Positions 26,312-35,047 of a DNA stretch of 64,000 nt are shown here, one piece after another. How positions within the stretch are numbered: the first letter of the stretch is position 1; every line of letters starts with the position of its first letter. The position numbers and the translations under genes are program-made. The DNA lies in assembly GCF_003347495.1 (NCBI RefSeq), contig NZ_QCXY01000005.1:186001-250000 (forward strand), given 5' to 3'. The notes under the pieces are model-generated. The model ran no database searches. It was given only the letters and a program-made list of their open reading frames with translations, and was not told the origin of the DNA. Source of the stretch: Pleomorphovibrio marinus (GTDB lineage Bacteria; Bacteroidota; Bacteroidia; Cytophagales; Cyclobacteriaceae).

Positions 26312-27529
26312 ATGAATATTCACGAATATCAGGCAAAGGAAGTACTTAAATCATATGGCGTAAAAATCCAGGAGGGAATCGTAGCTGATACCCCAGAAGA
26401 TGCACTGGAGGCTGCCAAGAAATTAAATGCCGAAACTGGCACTTCTTGGTATGTATTAAAGGCCCAAATACATGCAGGTGGACGTGGTAAAGGAGAGGTG
26501 AAGGAAACAGGTTCTAGGGGTGTGGTGTTGGCCAAGTCCTTGGATCAGGTATCTGAAATCTCCGGAAAAATCCTGGGAGGTACATTAGTCACCATCCAAA
26601 CGGGTGCAGAAGGAAAAAAAGTGAAAAAAATTCTGGTGGCGCAGGATGTTTATTATCCTGGCGATGGCCAGCCTAAGGAATATTATCTCTCCATATTGTT
26701 GGACAGAGCAACAGGCAGCAATGTCATTATGGCCTCTACAGAAGGCGGGATGGATATTGAAGAAGTAGCAGAAAGCACCCCTGAGAAAATCATCAAAGAA
26801 TGGGTGGATCCGCTTTTGGGCATACAGCCCTACCAAGCTAGAAAGGTGGCTTTTAAATTGGGCCTAAAGGGAAATTCCTTTAAGGAAATGGTGAAATTCA
26901 TCATGAACTTATATGCTGCCTATGATGGGTCAGATGCTTCCCAATTTGAAATCAACCCCGTGTTGAAGACATCAGACGATCAAATTTTGGCGGTGGATGC
27001 CAAGGTTAATTTGGACGACAATGCCCTATATAGAAATAAAAACTTGGCCGCGCTCAGGGACTTGGACGAGGAAGACCCCCTAGAAGTAGAAGCCGGGGAA
27101 TCTGGACTCAACTACGTGAAACTTGACGGTAACGTGGGTTGTATGGTAAACGGTGCCGGACTTGCCATGGCCACCATGGACATGATCAAGTTATCCGGTG
27201 GGGAACCTGCCAATTTCTTGGACGTAGGAGGAGGAGCCAATGCACAAACTGTGGAAGCCGGTTTCAGGATCATTCTTAAAGATCCTAAGGTTAAAGCAAT
27301 ATTGATCAACGTATTTGGAGGAATCGTTCGATGTGACAGAATAGCCAGTGGAGTTGTGGAAGCTTATAAATCCATTGGAAACATCGATATACCCATTATC
27401 GTTAGGTTACAAGGTACCAATGCGGAAGAAGGAGCTAAAATTATCGACCAGTCTGGACTTAAGGTTACTTCTGCAATTACCTTAAAAGAAGCAGCTGAAA
27501 AAGTGCAACAGGTTTTGCAAAACTTATAA
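26312..27529 (+). CDS. sucC: Succinate-CoA ligase (ADP-forming), beta subunit
   Basis: 405 residues, cytoplasmic TCA-cycle enzyme that with SucD converts succinyl-CoA to succinate with nucleotide phosphorylation. It begins [17 protein letters not shown], the standard SucC N-terminus. It has the ATP-grasp lysine region [15 protein letters not shown] (about 47-61), FEINPVLKT in the metal-binding part of the ATP-grasp fold, and the C-terminal CoA-ligase domain with [13 protein letters not shown] and [13 protein letters not shown]. Start and length agree with the family. No sucD lies next to it. The leader is entirely dispersed-repeat copy B, so an essential housekeeping gene is initiated from repeat-derived sequence. 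Confidence 0.95.
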   Translation: MNIHEYQAKEVLKSYGVKIQEGIVADTPEDALEAAKKLNAETGTSWYVLKAQIHAGGRGKGEVKETGSRGVVLAKSLDQVSEISGKILGGTLVTIQTGAEGKKVKKILVAQDVYYPGDGQPKEYYLSILLDRATGSNVIMASTEGGMDIEEVAESTPEKIIKEWVDPLLGIQPYQARKVAFKLGLKGNSFKEMVKFIMNLYAAYDGSDASQFEINPVLKTSDDQILAVDAKVNLDDNALYRNKNLAALRDLDEEDPLEVEAGESGLNYVKLDGNVGCMVNGAGLAMATMDMIKLSGGEPANFLDVGGGANAQTVEAGFRIILKDPKVKAILINVFGGIVRCDRIASGVVEAYKSIGNIDIPIIVRLQGTNAEEGAKIIDQSGLKVTSAITLKEAAEKVQQVLQNL

Positions 27530-27559
27530 ATTGATTTAGTCTCACATAAAAAGATTGTT

Positions 27560-27633
27560 GCGCCCGTAGTTCAACTGGATAGAATATCGGATTTCGGCTC
27601 CGAGGGTTGAGGGTTCGAATCCTTCCGGGCGTA
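27560..27633 (+). tRNA. tRNA-Arg, anticodon TCG
   Basis: A complete cloverleaf. Acceptor GCGCCCG (27560-27566) pairs with CGGGCGT (27626-27632) with a terminal G-U. D-arm GTTC/GAAT. Anticodon stem TCGGA/TCCGA around loop TTTCGGC, giving anticodon TCG (reads CGA and other CGN codons). T-arm GAGGG/CCTTC with TTCGAAT loop. Discriminator base A at 27633; CCA is not encoded. Confidence 0.93.
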
Positions 27634-27643
27634 CACAAAACTC

Positions 27644-27690
27644 AAAATCCTCCAGGATATCCAACGTGGAATTCGGAGGATTTTTTTTTT
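27644..27690 (+). terminator. Terminator after the tRNA-Arg gene
   Basis: AAATCCTCC (27645-27653) pairs with GGAGGATTT (27675-27683) around a 21-base loop and continues into a run of T to 27690. It ends the tRNA transcript and possibly the upstream sucC read-through. Confidence 0.8.
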
Positions 27691-27958
27691 AATAGGATTT
27701 GAATATTTAAATCAAAACTTTTGGGAATTGGCGGTAGATCAAAGATCCTAAGGAAGGAAATTGTGTTACCTCCTATTCCTGAAAATAGCCATGCTCCTAC
27801 TAGCAATTTGGTATTTTAACCAAAGAGTAATAACTGTCAATTTTTTACTTATTTTCTCTGCTAAAATAAAGTAATATAACCGGCTTAAAAGAAACTACAA
27901 TGGCTCTACCTGCTAAATAGTGGACTTTAGACGGAACTCGAGTTTTGCCTGGAGGAAC
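27691..27958. other. Intergenic stretch without recognised features
   Basis: AT-rich spacer between the tRNA terminator and the 3' end of the minus-strand PVC-type gene. No supported ORF or repeat seen. Confidence 0.5.
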
Positions 27959-30900
27959 TTAATTCAAGGTAGCCAAAAAGCTCACCAGGTCCCTGATCTC
28001 CCTTCGGGTAAGGTATTGTTTCATATCGGGCATGCTGGAGGGGGCATCTTTTCGCTCCAGGATATGCTCCTTCATCACTACGGTATCAGGCTTGTTACCC
28101 ATTTTCACTGTTATGCTTTGTTGATTTTCGGCAGCTTTAATTCCAGCCACCCGCTTTTCGTTTTCCAGATTCAGGATAACTACTCCAAACCCTGGTGCCA
28201 AGCGCTTACTGGGGTCTATCAAAGCCTCCAGTAATTCCTGTCTGTTCAATTCATTGGCTATACCGTTGAGTTTTGGGCCTGCATTACCTCCAAAGTCTTC
28301 GTAAGCATGGCACTTGATACACTGGCCTGTTGGATGTTGAAAGAAGATCCTCCTTCCCTTCACAGGATCCCCTCCATACATGCTTCCACTGTAGGAGGCC
28401 AAGGTTTCGTCCTCGGACTGTTGGGATTTAATTTTCTCATAGGTATTTTGGAGTTGCTCGATTCCGGAAATTTCCAGTGCTTCAGCCAATTCAAGTTCAA
28501 TTTCCGGATAAAACGTTCCTTCTTCCATTTGGGCAAGAAAACCCCTAAACACTGGGGTAGAAGCATCAGCGTCAATTTTCCCCAAAGAGATCAATGCGGC
28601 CTGTTTTTCTTCCGTGGTTTGTTTCTGAATTACCTCCGCCAGCAAGTCTGCTTTTAATTTGGCGGAAATTTCCATCCTCTCTATCAGGTCAAGTCCAGCA
28701 ATCCGTACATTTTTAGCCCTATCCGAAAGCCCATGCTCTATGGCTTCTTCCATATTTTCAGCTTCCAGGGAAGCTAATGCCTTTAATGCTGCTTCTCTTA
28801 CATCCGCGGATGGGTCTCCTTTTAAGGAGGCTAACAACACCTGCTCAGCATCTTTTACCTTGAGAATACCCAGTGCCTGAACGGCGGCAAAACGGATTTG
28901 GGCATCCCCATCCTCTACCAGCTTCTCCAGTGGTGCTTTTGCAGAAGACAAAACCATGCCTGCCTCCCGCTCAATTTCACCTCTGTACCAACCGTCTACC
29001 CGGTCCAATACAGATGGTTTTGTCCAAGTGCTAAGTGCAGCAATGGCCTCAGCCCGCATTGCTGCAGGTGCATTTCCATTTGATATATAAGCCAATAATT
29101 GATCCAAGGCTTCCTGTGTTCCCAATCTGAGATTGGCATTGATAGCTCTTCTGATAATAGGCTCTTCCTTGAACCTATCTTCTGCCAGCAAAGCACCTAA
29201 ATCACCTAGTGCCTCTGGAATTGACGTATCATCATTGATGCCCCTAGCAGCTTCGGCCACGATATAGGGATCCTGATCCAAAAGGAATTTGGAAATGGTA
29301 GGTGATTTCATCCTTCTCAGCGCAACCACTGCAGCAACTCTAACTGCTTTGGACCTGTGGTTAACCAAGGCAGCTAAAGGGGTCTCCTCTCCTATTCTGG
29401 CCAAGGCCAAGCTTCCAGCATGGCGAAGGTACAGGTCTTCTCCATTGTTCTCTTCCAGCATCTCGACAAGATATGGAATGGCAGGTGAATACGCTACCCT
29501 GCCCAATGCCTCAGCGGCGAAAAATTTCACCCTGCTGTTTTCATCCTTTAGCAAGGGAAGCAAGGCGTCCGAACCATCGGCATATTTTACATCTCCTATC
29601 CATTTTGCAGCTTGCGCCCTGATTTCAGGATCCTGGTCTTTCAGGAATGGCAAAAGTTCCTTTGCCACCTGCATATCCTCTTTTCTCGCCATTTGACTTA
29701 TTCCCCAAATGGCATGAATTCTGGCCAATTGATTGGCCTGTGGAATCAATTGGTTTTTAAAGGCTTGTAACCCCTCCCCTCCCATTTTTGCTAAGGCAAA
29801 TTGCGCTTTTTTTCGAATTCTTTGGTCCTCGTATCCTAGAAGAACTTCAAGCCTATCCACTTCTAAATCGGAAAAATCCTGTGCCATCAGTTCAGCGGTT
29901 TCCTTCCTTTTGGCTTCATTATCCGATTGGGTATCTGTCATTTTCCAAATTCTCCCATACCCTTTATTGACCCATCCGTCTATCCAGTCGGCAAAGTACA
30001 AGGCACCATCGGGACTAAAATCCATACCCGTAGCCAAAATACCCCCCATTAACTGCTGAGTAGATTCCAACTCGAATCCGGCGCCTTCGGGTTTCAACTT
30101 GAAGCCATGTATACCGGAGCGGGCAGGGTTGCCCGCAAACTCCGCCACAAAAAAGGTGTTTTTCCACTGTTCTCCCAGTGCTGTCCCTGGATTAAAAAGC
30201 ATTCCGGTGGGTCCGTTCACGTAATTCTCTATCGTAGGAATAAAATAGGCTGCTTGCTCCGGGTTTCTTGGGGTATGCATGTTCTCATCCATCCAAACCT
30301 TATAACTGTTGTTTTTCGGATCTCTGTATTTCCCGAATTGCCAGTTGATCCTCCAGCCGGAATCCGAGCCATCTACAAGATAAACAATACGTTCCCTCTC
30401 CCCACTATGGTCGCCGTCATTATCCACACTGATCAGGTTACCATATTGATCGAAGGCAAACTCATGGGTATTTCGGACCCCCATCGCAAAAATTTCAAAA
30501 TTACTGCCGTCCGTATCGCACCTGGCAACTACTCCGCAGTTGGGGAATTCCCAGGTATTTCCCTCCTTGTCCGTACCATTAAAGCCAATATCTCCTATAC
30601 TCCAGTAGATTTTCCCTTCTGGGCCTACCGTAAGCCCGGACATATTATGTCCACCAAACCCTATATGAACCCCGAAACCACTAATTAGGGAGGTCTTGGT
30701 GTCCATAAGTCCATCTCCATTGGTATCGGTAAGTTTCCAAAGGTCCGGAGCAACGCCCACAAAGAGCTCACCCTCATGATAGAGAACAGCTCCAGCCACA
30801 TCGGTAACCTCCTCATGGAAATCCCTGACCACCAATTGGGCCAAATCTGCCAAGCCGTCCCCATTAGTGTCCTCTAACCTATAAACATTTTCCTTTTCTA

Positions 30901-31363
30901 CTGTTAGGTCTTTCCAGTCGTGGGAGCCATCTTGGTTAATATCCGGGAGCCATTCGTTTTTTTCAGAATTTTCAGGGGACAACTCCTCGTGCAAAAACTT
31001 GCGTCTGTCTTCCACTGTCTGAAAACCAATAGAGGCAATCTCCCAATCCTGGTGACTTCGAATATCAAATTCTGAAATTTTCCTCCTGTTAGTCCTGGAA
31101 TAGAAAATCCTCCCTGAATCATCAAAGCGCATAGAAATTGGATCGGCAACAAGTGAATCAGTAGCCCAAACCCTTATCTGCAAGTCCTCATGTAATTCCG
31201 GCTTCACCAATTCTTCTACCGTAGAGGCTTGTACCTTCGCCTGCTCCGCACTAAGGGTTTTTATTCTGAGATCCTGAGGCTCCGTTTTGCATGCAGAAAA
31301 TAGCACCAAACTCAAGGCCAGGAAACTCCCAAGGGTCTTACCAAATAAGCACTTCATTGTCAA
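27959..31363 (-). CDS. PVC-type haem-binding CxxCH lipoprotein with propeller and HEAT repeats (paralogue 1)
   Basis: 1134 residues. Lipoprotein leader ending LFSAC (Cys25). An N-terminal beta-propeller of the PVC membrane-bound dehydrogenase type (about 40-465) shows NGDGLADLAQLV, GMDFSPDGALYFADWIDG and NHL-like WRINWQFGKYRDP. A long HEAT-repeat array follows (about 490-965, e.g. ALLPLLKDENSRVKFFAAEA). The C-terminal cytochrome-c domain has CIKCH (Cys1015, Cys1018, His1019) and a distal MKQYLTRREIRDLVSFLATL. It probably oxidises a sugar or alcohol in the periplasm and passes electrons to the haem, but no member's substrate can be read from sequence. It lies 93 bases downstream of a close paralogue. 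Confidence 0.85.
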   Translation of the reverse strand: MTMKCLFGKTLGSFLALSLVLFSACKTEPQDLRIKTLSAEQAKVQASTVEELVKPELHEDLQIRVWATDSLVADPISMRFDDSGRIFYSRTNRRKISEFDIRSHQDWEIASIGFQTVEDRRKFLHEELSPENSEKNEWLPDINQDGSHDWKDLTVEKENVYRLEDTNGDGLADLAQLVVRDFHEEVTDVAGAVLYHEGELFVGVAPDLWKLTDTNGDGLMDTKTSLISGFGVHIGFGGHNMSGLTVGPEGKIYWSIGDIGFNGTDKEGNTWEFPNCGVVARCDTDGSNFEIFAMGVRNTHEFAFDQYGNLISVDNDGDHSGERERIVYLVDGSDSGWRINWQFGKYRDPKNNSYKVWMDENMHTPRNPEQAAYFIPTIENYVNGPTGMLFNPGTALGEQWKNTFFVAEFAGNPARSGIHGFKLKPEGAGFELESTQQLMGGILATGMDFSPDGALYFADWIDGWVNKGYGRIWKMTDTQSDNEAKRKETAELMAQDFSDLEVDRLEVLLGYEDQRIRKKAQFALAKMGGEGLQAFKNQLIPQANQLARIHAIWGISQMARKEDMQVAKELLPFLKDQDPEIRAQAAKWIGDVKYADGSDALLPLLKDENSRVKFFAAEALGRVAYSPAIPYLVEMLEENNGEDLYLRHAGSLALARIGEETPLAALVNHRSKAVRVAAVVALRRMKSPTISKFLLDQDPYIVAEAARGINDDTSIPEALGDLGALLAEDRFKEEPIIRRAINANLRLGTQEALDQLLAYISNGNAPAAMRAEAIAALSTWTKPSVLDRVDGWYRGEIEREAGMVLSSAKAPLEKLVEDGDAQIRFAAVQALGILKVKDAEQVLLASLKGDPSADVREAALKALASLEAENMEEAIEHGLSDRAKNVRIAGLDLIERMEISAKLKADLLAEVIQKQTTEEKQAALISLGKIDADASTPVFRGFLAQMEEGTFYPEIELELAEALEISGIEQLQNTYEKIKSQQSEDETLASYSGSMYGGDPVKGRRIFFQHPTGQCIKCHAYEDFGGNAGPKLNGIANELNRQELLEALIDPSKRLAPGFGVVILNLENEKRVAGIKAAENQQSITVKMGNKPDTVVMKEHILERKDAPSSMPDMKQYLTRREIRDLVSFLATLN

Positions 31364-31456
31364 TTGATTCTATTTCTTTGTTTAGCCTATAACTATTCCT
31401 ATTGGGGGATGTTCGCTCAAGAAAACCTTTACCGCCCTTATGTATATGAATGGTAA

Positions 31457-34400
31457 TCAATAGGTACTATAATCATCTTCTTTTAAGGTGGCAAGAAAAC
31501 TTACCAAATCCCGAATTTCTCTCCGGTTCAATAGGCCCTTCATGTCTGGCATACTGGAAAGAGCATCTTTTCTTTCGGCCACATCCGTCTTCATGATCAC
31601 AGTATCAGGCTTATTGCCCATTTTCACAGCAAGGCTTTGGGCATTCTCCTCAGCCAAAATCCCAGAGACCGTTTGTTCATCCTGCAGTGTCAATGTAACG
31701 ACACCGAAACCCGGTGCCAGTCTTTTACTGGGGTCTATTAAAGCTTCCAACAACTCCTGCCTATCCAAAATTTCCGCTATTCCATTCATTCTAGGGCCAG
31801 CATTCCCCCCATAATCGTCATAGGCATGACAGCGAATACATTGGCCGGTTTGGTGCCGGACAAATATGTTTCTGCCCCTGTCAACGTCTCCCCCATAGAG
31901 GCTTCCCCTGTAGGAGGCCAATAACTCGCCTTCAGTGAGTTCGGATTTTATATTTTCGTATTGAGTCAGCAAATCTTGGGCTTCTGCTTCCTCCAATGCC
32001 TCTGAAAGCTCCAGTTCTACCTCAGGAGCCAGTTCTCCATTTTCTACCTGAGCCAGCATCTGCTCAAAAGCCTCTTTTGAGTGGGTTAAGTCCACCTTAC
32101 CCAATGTAAGCATTGCGGCCTGCCTTTCCTCTATGGTTCTTTTCTGGATCACTTCCACCAAAAGTTCCACCAAAAGAGACTGATCTACCTCCAGGCGTTC
32201 CATCAGGTCAAGCCCAGCAACGCGTACTTGTTTCTCTCGGTCTGCTAATGCTGTTTCAATCGCCTGATCATTGTTCTCCCAATTGATGGCTACCAAAGCC
32301 TTCAGGGCAACTTCTCTTACTTCCGCAGTTGGATCACTTTTAAGCCTTGCAAATAAGGGTTCAGCGGCATCTTTTACCTCAAGTTTACCCAATGCATTTG
32401 CAGCAGCTACCCTGATGGCCGGGTCGCTATTCGACAAAAGGTCCATTAACCTTTTTGAAGACGCTTGGCGTACGAGTGCAGGATCACGGGTAACTTCTCC
32501 CCTATACCTGCCGTCCACCCTGTCGAGTACCGAAGGCTGGGCCCAGGTGCCTAAGGCAGCAATAGCTTCCTCCCTCATTGCTCTTGGCGCAGAAGGTCTT
32601 ATGGCATAGGCCAATAATGCTTCCATCGCTTCCTCCGTACCTAATCGCAAATTGGCATTTATCGCCCTTCGGATCAAAGGCTCGGATTTAAACCTGTCCT
32701 CCTCTAGCGTTTTACCCAGCGCTGGCAACGCATCCGGAATTGAAAAGTCGTCATTAATGGCCCTAGCCGCTTCAGCCACTATATATTCATCCTTGTCTTT
32801 TAAGAACTCAGCTACTCCAGGGTATTCCATCCTTCTCAATGCAACTACTGCAGCTATCCTTACAGCCCTAGAAGGATGGTCTTTCAGCTTCATCACAGCG
32901 TCTTCATCCCCAATACGGGCTAACGCCAAACTGCCGGCATGCCTAAGGTACACATCTTCATCATCGTTTTTTTCCAGCATATCAATAAGTTTGGAGATAG
33001 CTGGGGCGTGGGATGTTCTGCCCAAGGCCTCTGCGGCAAAAAACCTCGCCCTATCGTATTCGTCGTCCAATAAAGTCATCAACTGCTCACCTGCATCGGC
33101 ATACCTTACATCCCCAATCCAACGGGCAGCCTGAGCCCGGATCTCTCCGTCCTCATCTTTAAGGTAAGGAAGCAGGGCCTCCGCCTTGGAAAGGTCTTTT
33201 CTTGCCAACTGGCTAATTCCCCAAATGGCATGTACCCTGGCCAACCTATTCTGCTTTTGAGCTAATTGACTTTTGAACAATTCAAAACCCTTCTCTCCCC
33301 GCTTTGCCAATGCAAACTGAGCTTTTCTTCTGATCCTTTGGTCTTCATTACCCAAATGGGCCTCCAACTCATCATCCTCCATACTTTCAAAATCTTGCCC
33401 CATCAATGCCTCTGTGGTTTTTCTGGCTTCCCAGTTTTGTCCCTCCGAATCCAATAATTTCCAAATCCTCCCGTAGCCCTTAGTGCCCCAACCATCTATC
33501 CAGTCGGCAAAATACAGGGAGCCATCGGGGGCAAAGTCCATCCCGGTAGCAAGGATACCACCCATGATTTTTTTGGTTTCCGCAAGTTCAAACCCAGCTC
33601 CTTTGGGTTCCAGTTTAAAGGCATGAATTCCGGATCTTGCGGGGTTGCCCACAAATTCAGCCACAAAAAAGTTGTTTTTCCATTCTGGCCCCAAAGCGGT
33701 TCCTGGATTATAAAGCATTCCTGTAGGTCCATTAACATAATTTGCAATGGGTGGTATATAATAGGCTGCTTTAGTTGCAGGGTTAGTTCTAGGAGTATGC
33801 ATGTCCTCATCCATCCAAACTTTGTAGGTGTTGTTATTCGGGTCCCGATATTTCCCAAACTGCCAATTGATCCTCCATCCCGTATCGGATCCATCCACCA
33901 GATAAACGAGCCTTTCCCTTTCTCCCTGATGGTCCCCGTCGTTATCCACGCTGATAAGGTTGCCGAATTCATCAAACACAAATTCATGCGTGTTTCTCAC
34001 GCCCATGGCAAAAATCTCAAAATCACTTCCGTCGGGATTTGAGCGGGCAATTACGCCACGGTTGGGGTATTTCCAGGTATTTCCCTCCTGATCCTCCCCA
34101 TGAAACCCAACATCTCCAATCCCCCAATACACTCGGCCGTCGGGACCAATTTCTGCTCCTGACATACCATGTGCACCAAAACCTATATGTATAGCATACC
34201 CATGTGAAATCGATTGTTTTTCTGAAGCCAAACCATATTCGTCCTCTGTGATTCGCCACATGTCCGGGCCTACACCCACAAAAAGGTCGTCTTCAAATTT
34301 GAGAACCGCACCCGCTACATCGGTAACCTCTTCGTGAAAATCTTGGACCACCAACTGGTATTTGTCCGCCAGCCCATCACCATCAGTATCTTCTAGTCTG

Positions 34401-34897
34401 TAAATATGCTCCTTTTCCACGGTCATGTCCTTCCAGTCATGGGAGCCATCGTTGTTCAAGTCAGGCATCCACTTGTTGTGCTCGCTTCTTTCCGGAGAAA
34501 GCTCCTCCCTTAAGAAGGCCCTTTTGTCGGATATGGATTGTAGGGAAATCGAAGGGATTTCCCATTGAGGGAACCTCCTTATCTCAATCTCGGAGTTTTT
34601 TTGCCGATTTGTGCGGCTGTAGTAAAGTCTGCCCTTGTCGTCAAAATCTATGGAAATAGGGTCGAAAACTAAGGAATCAGAGGCCCAAAGTTTTACCTGA
34701 AGCCTTTCATCCAACTCTGGGGATACAAGTCCTTCAATGGTGGAGGCAAATTGCTTTGCTTCATCAGGACCGATTTGTTTTATCCTCAAATCTTCCGGCT
34801 CCCTTTTACAGGAAATGGTAAGGATTAAGATACTGAACACTAAAAGGTACATTCTCCACAAGGTGGGGTACTTGGCACCGATTCCAGGTATATTCAT
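31457..34897 (-). CDS. PVC-type haem-binding CxxCH lipoprotein with propeller and HEAT repeats (paralogue 2)
   Basis: 1146 residues, colinear with paralogue 1 over its whole length and clearly a tandem duplicate. The leader MNIPGIGAKYPTLWRMYLLV ends at lipobox Cys30. The ATG at 34897 is preferred over the internal Met16 because only the longer form has basic residues before the hydrophobic core. Propeller about 45-470, HEAT array about 500-970, and a cytochrome-c domain with CIRCH (Cys1020, Cys1023, His1024) followed by the same GNAGPRMNGIAE and PSKRLAPGFGVV segments. A predicted periplasmic or outer-membrane-anchored dehydrogenase. The 29 bases before its start resemble the right end of the dispersed repeat. 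Confidence 0.85.
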   Translation of the reverse strand: MNIPGIGAKYPTLWRMYLLVFSILILTISCKREPEDLRIKQIGPDEAKQFASTIEGLVSPELDERLQVKLWASDSLVFDPISIDFDDKGRLYYSRTNRQKNSEIEIRRFPQWEIPSISLQSISDKRAFLREELSPERSEHNKWMPDLNNDGSHDWKDMTVEKEHIYRLEDTDGDGLADKYQLVVQDFHEEVTDVAGAVLKFEDDLFVGVGPDMWRITEDEYGLASEKQSISHGYAIHIGFGAHGMSGAEIGPDGRVYWGIGDVGFHGEDQEGNTWKYPNRGVIARSNPDGSDFEIFAMGVRNTHEFVFDEFGNLISVDNDGDHQGERERLVYLVDGSDTGWRINWQFGKYRDPNNNTYKVWMDEDMHTPRTNPATKAAYYIPPIANYVNGPTGMLYNPGTALGPEWKNNFFVAEFVGNPARSGIHAFKLEPKGAGFELAETKKIMGGILATGMDFAPDGSLYFADWIDGWGTKGYGRIWKLLDSEGQNWEARKTTEALMGQDFESMEDDELEAHLGNEDQRIRRKAQFALAKRGEKGFELFKSQLAQKQNRLARVHAIWGISQLARKDLSKAEALLPYLKDEDGEIRAQAARWIGDVRYADAGEQLMTLLDDEYDRARFFAAEALGRTSHAPAISKLIDMLEKNDDEDVYLRHAGSLALARIGDEDAVMKLKDHPSRAVRIAAVVALRRMEYPGVAEFLKDKDEYIVAEAARAINDDFSIPDALPALGKTLEEDRFKSEPLIRRAINANLRLGTEEAMEALLAYAIRPSAPRAMREEAIAALGTWAQPSVLDRVDGRYRGEVTRDPALVRQASSKRLMDLLSNSDPAIRVAAANALGKLEVKDAAEPLFARLKSDPTAEVREVALKALVAINWENNDQAIETALADREKQVRVAGLDLMERLEVDQSLLVELLVEVIQKRTIEERQAAMLTLGKVDLTHSKEAFEQMLAQVENGELAPEVELELSEALEEAEAQDLLTQYENIKSELTEGELLASYRGSLYGGDVDRGRNIFVRHQTGQCIRCHAYDDYGGNAGPRMNGIAEILDRQELLEALIDPSKRLAPGFGVVTLTLQDEQTVSGILAEENAQSLAVKMGNKPDTVIMKTDVAERKDALSSMPDMKGLLNRREIRDLVSFLATLKEDDYSTY

Positions 34898-34926
34898 ATA
34901 TTTATAATTTGCTTTTTAAAGGCCGT
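34898..34926 (-). repeat. Degenerate right end of the dispersed ATG-bounded repeat before a PVC-type gene
   Basis: On the minus strand it reads GGCCTTTAAAAAGCAAATT then ATAAATAT, followed by the ATGAATAT of the gene. Aligned with the end of copy B and the sucC start, 29 of 35 positions agree by eye, including the first codons. No left end is visible further upstream, so this is either an old truncated copy or convergence on the same leader sequence. Confidence 0.4.
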
Positions 34927-35047
34927 AATTGCAGCATTTAATTTTTTCGCTGTGAAATATAGGGAAAACCAAAGGACCTTGAAATGATTATTTTATTAAT
35001 TGAGCCTTTTTATGGACAGGGGTGCTCAACACCCCATGTTCGGTAAG

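Noticed and set aside
33623-34042. Long antisense frames opposite the PVC-type, pntB and CusA genes
   Set aside because: They overlap strongly supported genes, have no signal peptide or domain, and follow from codon composition.
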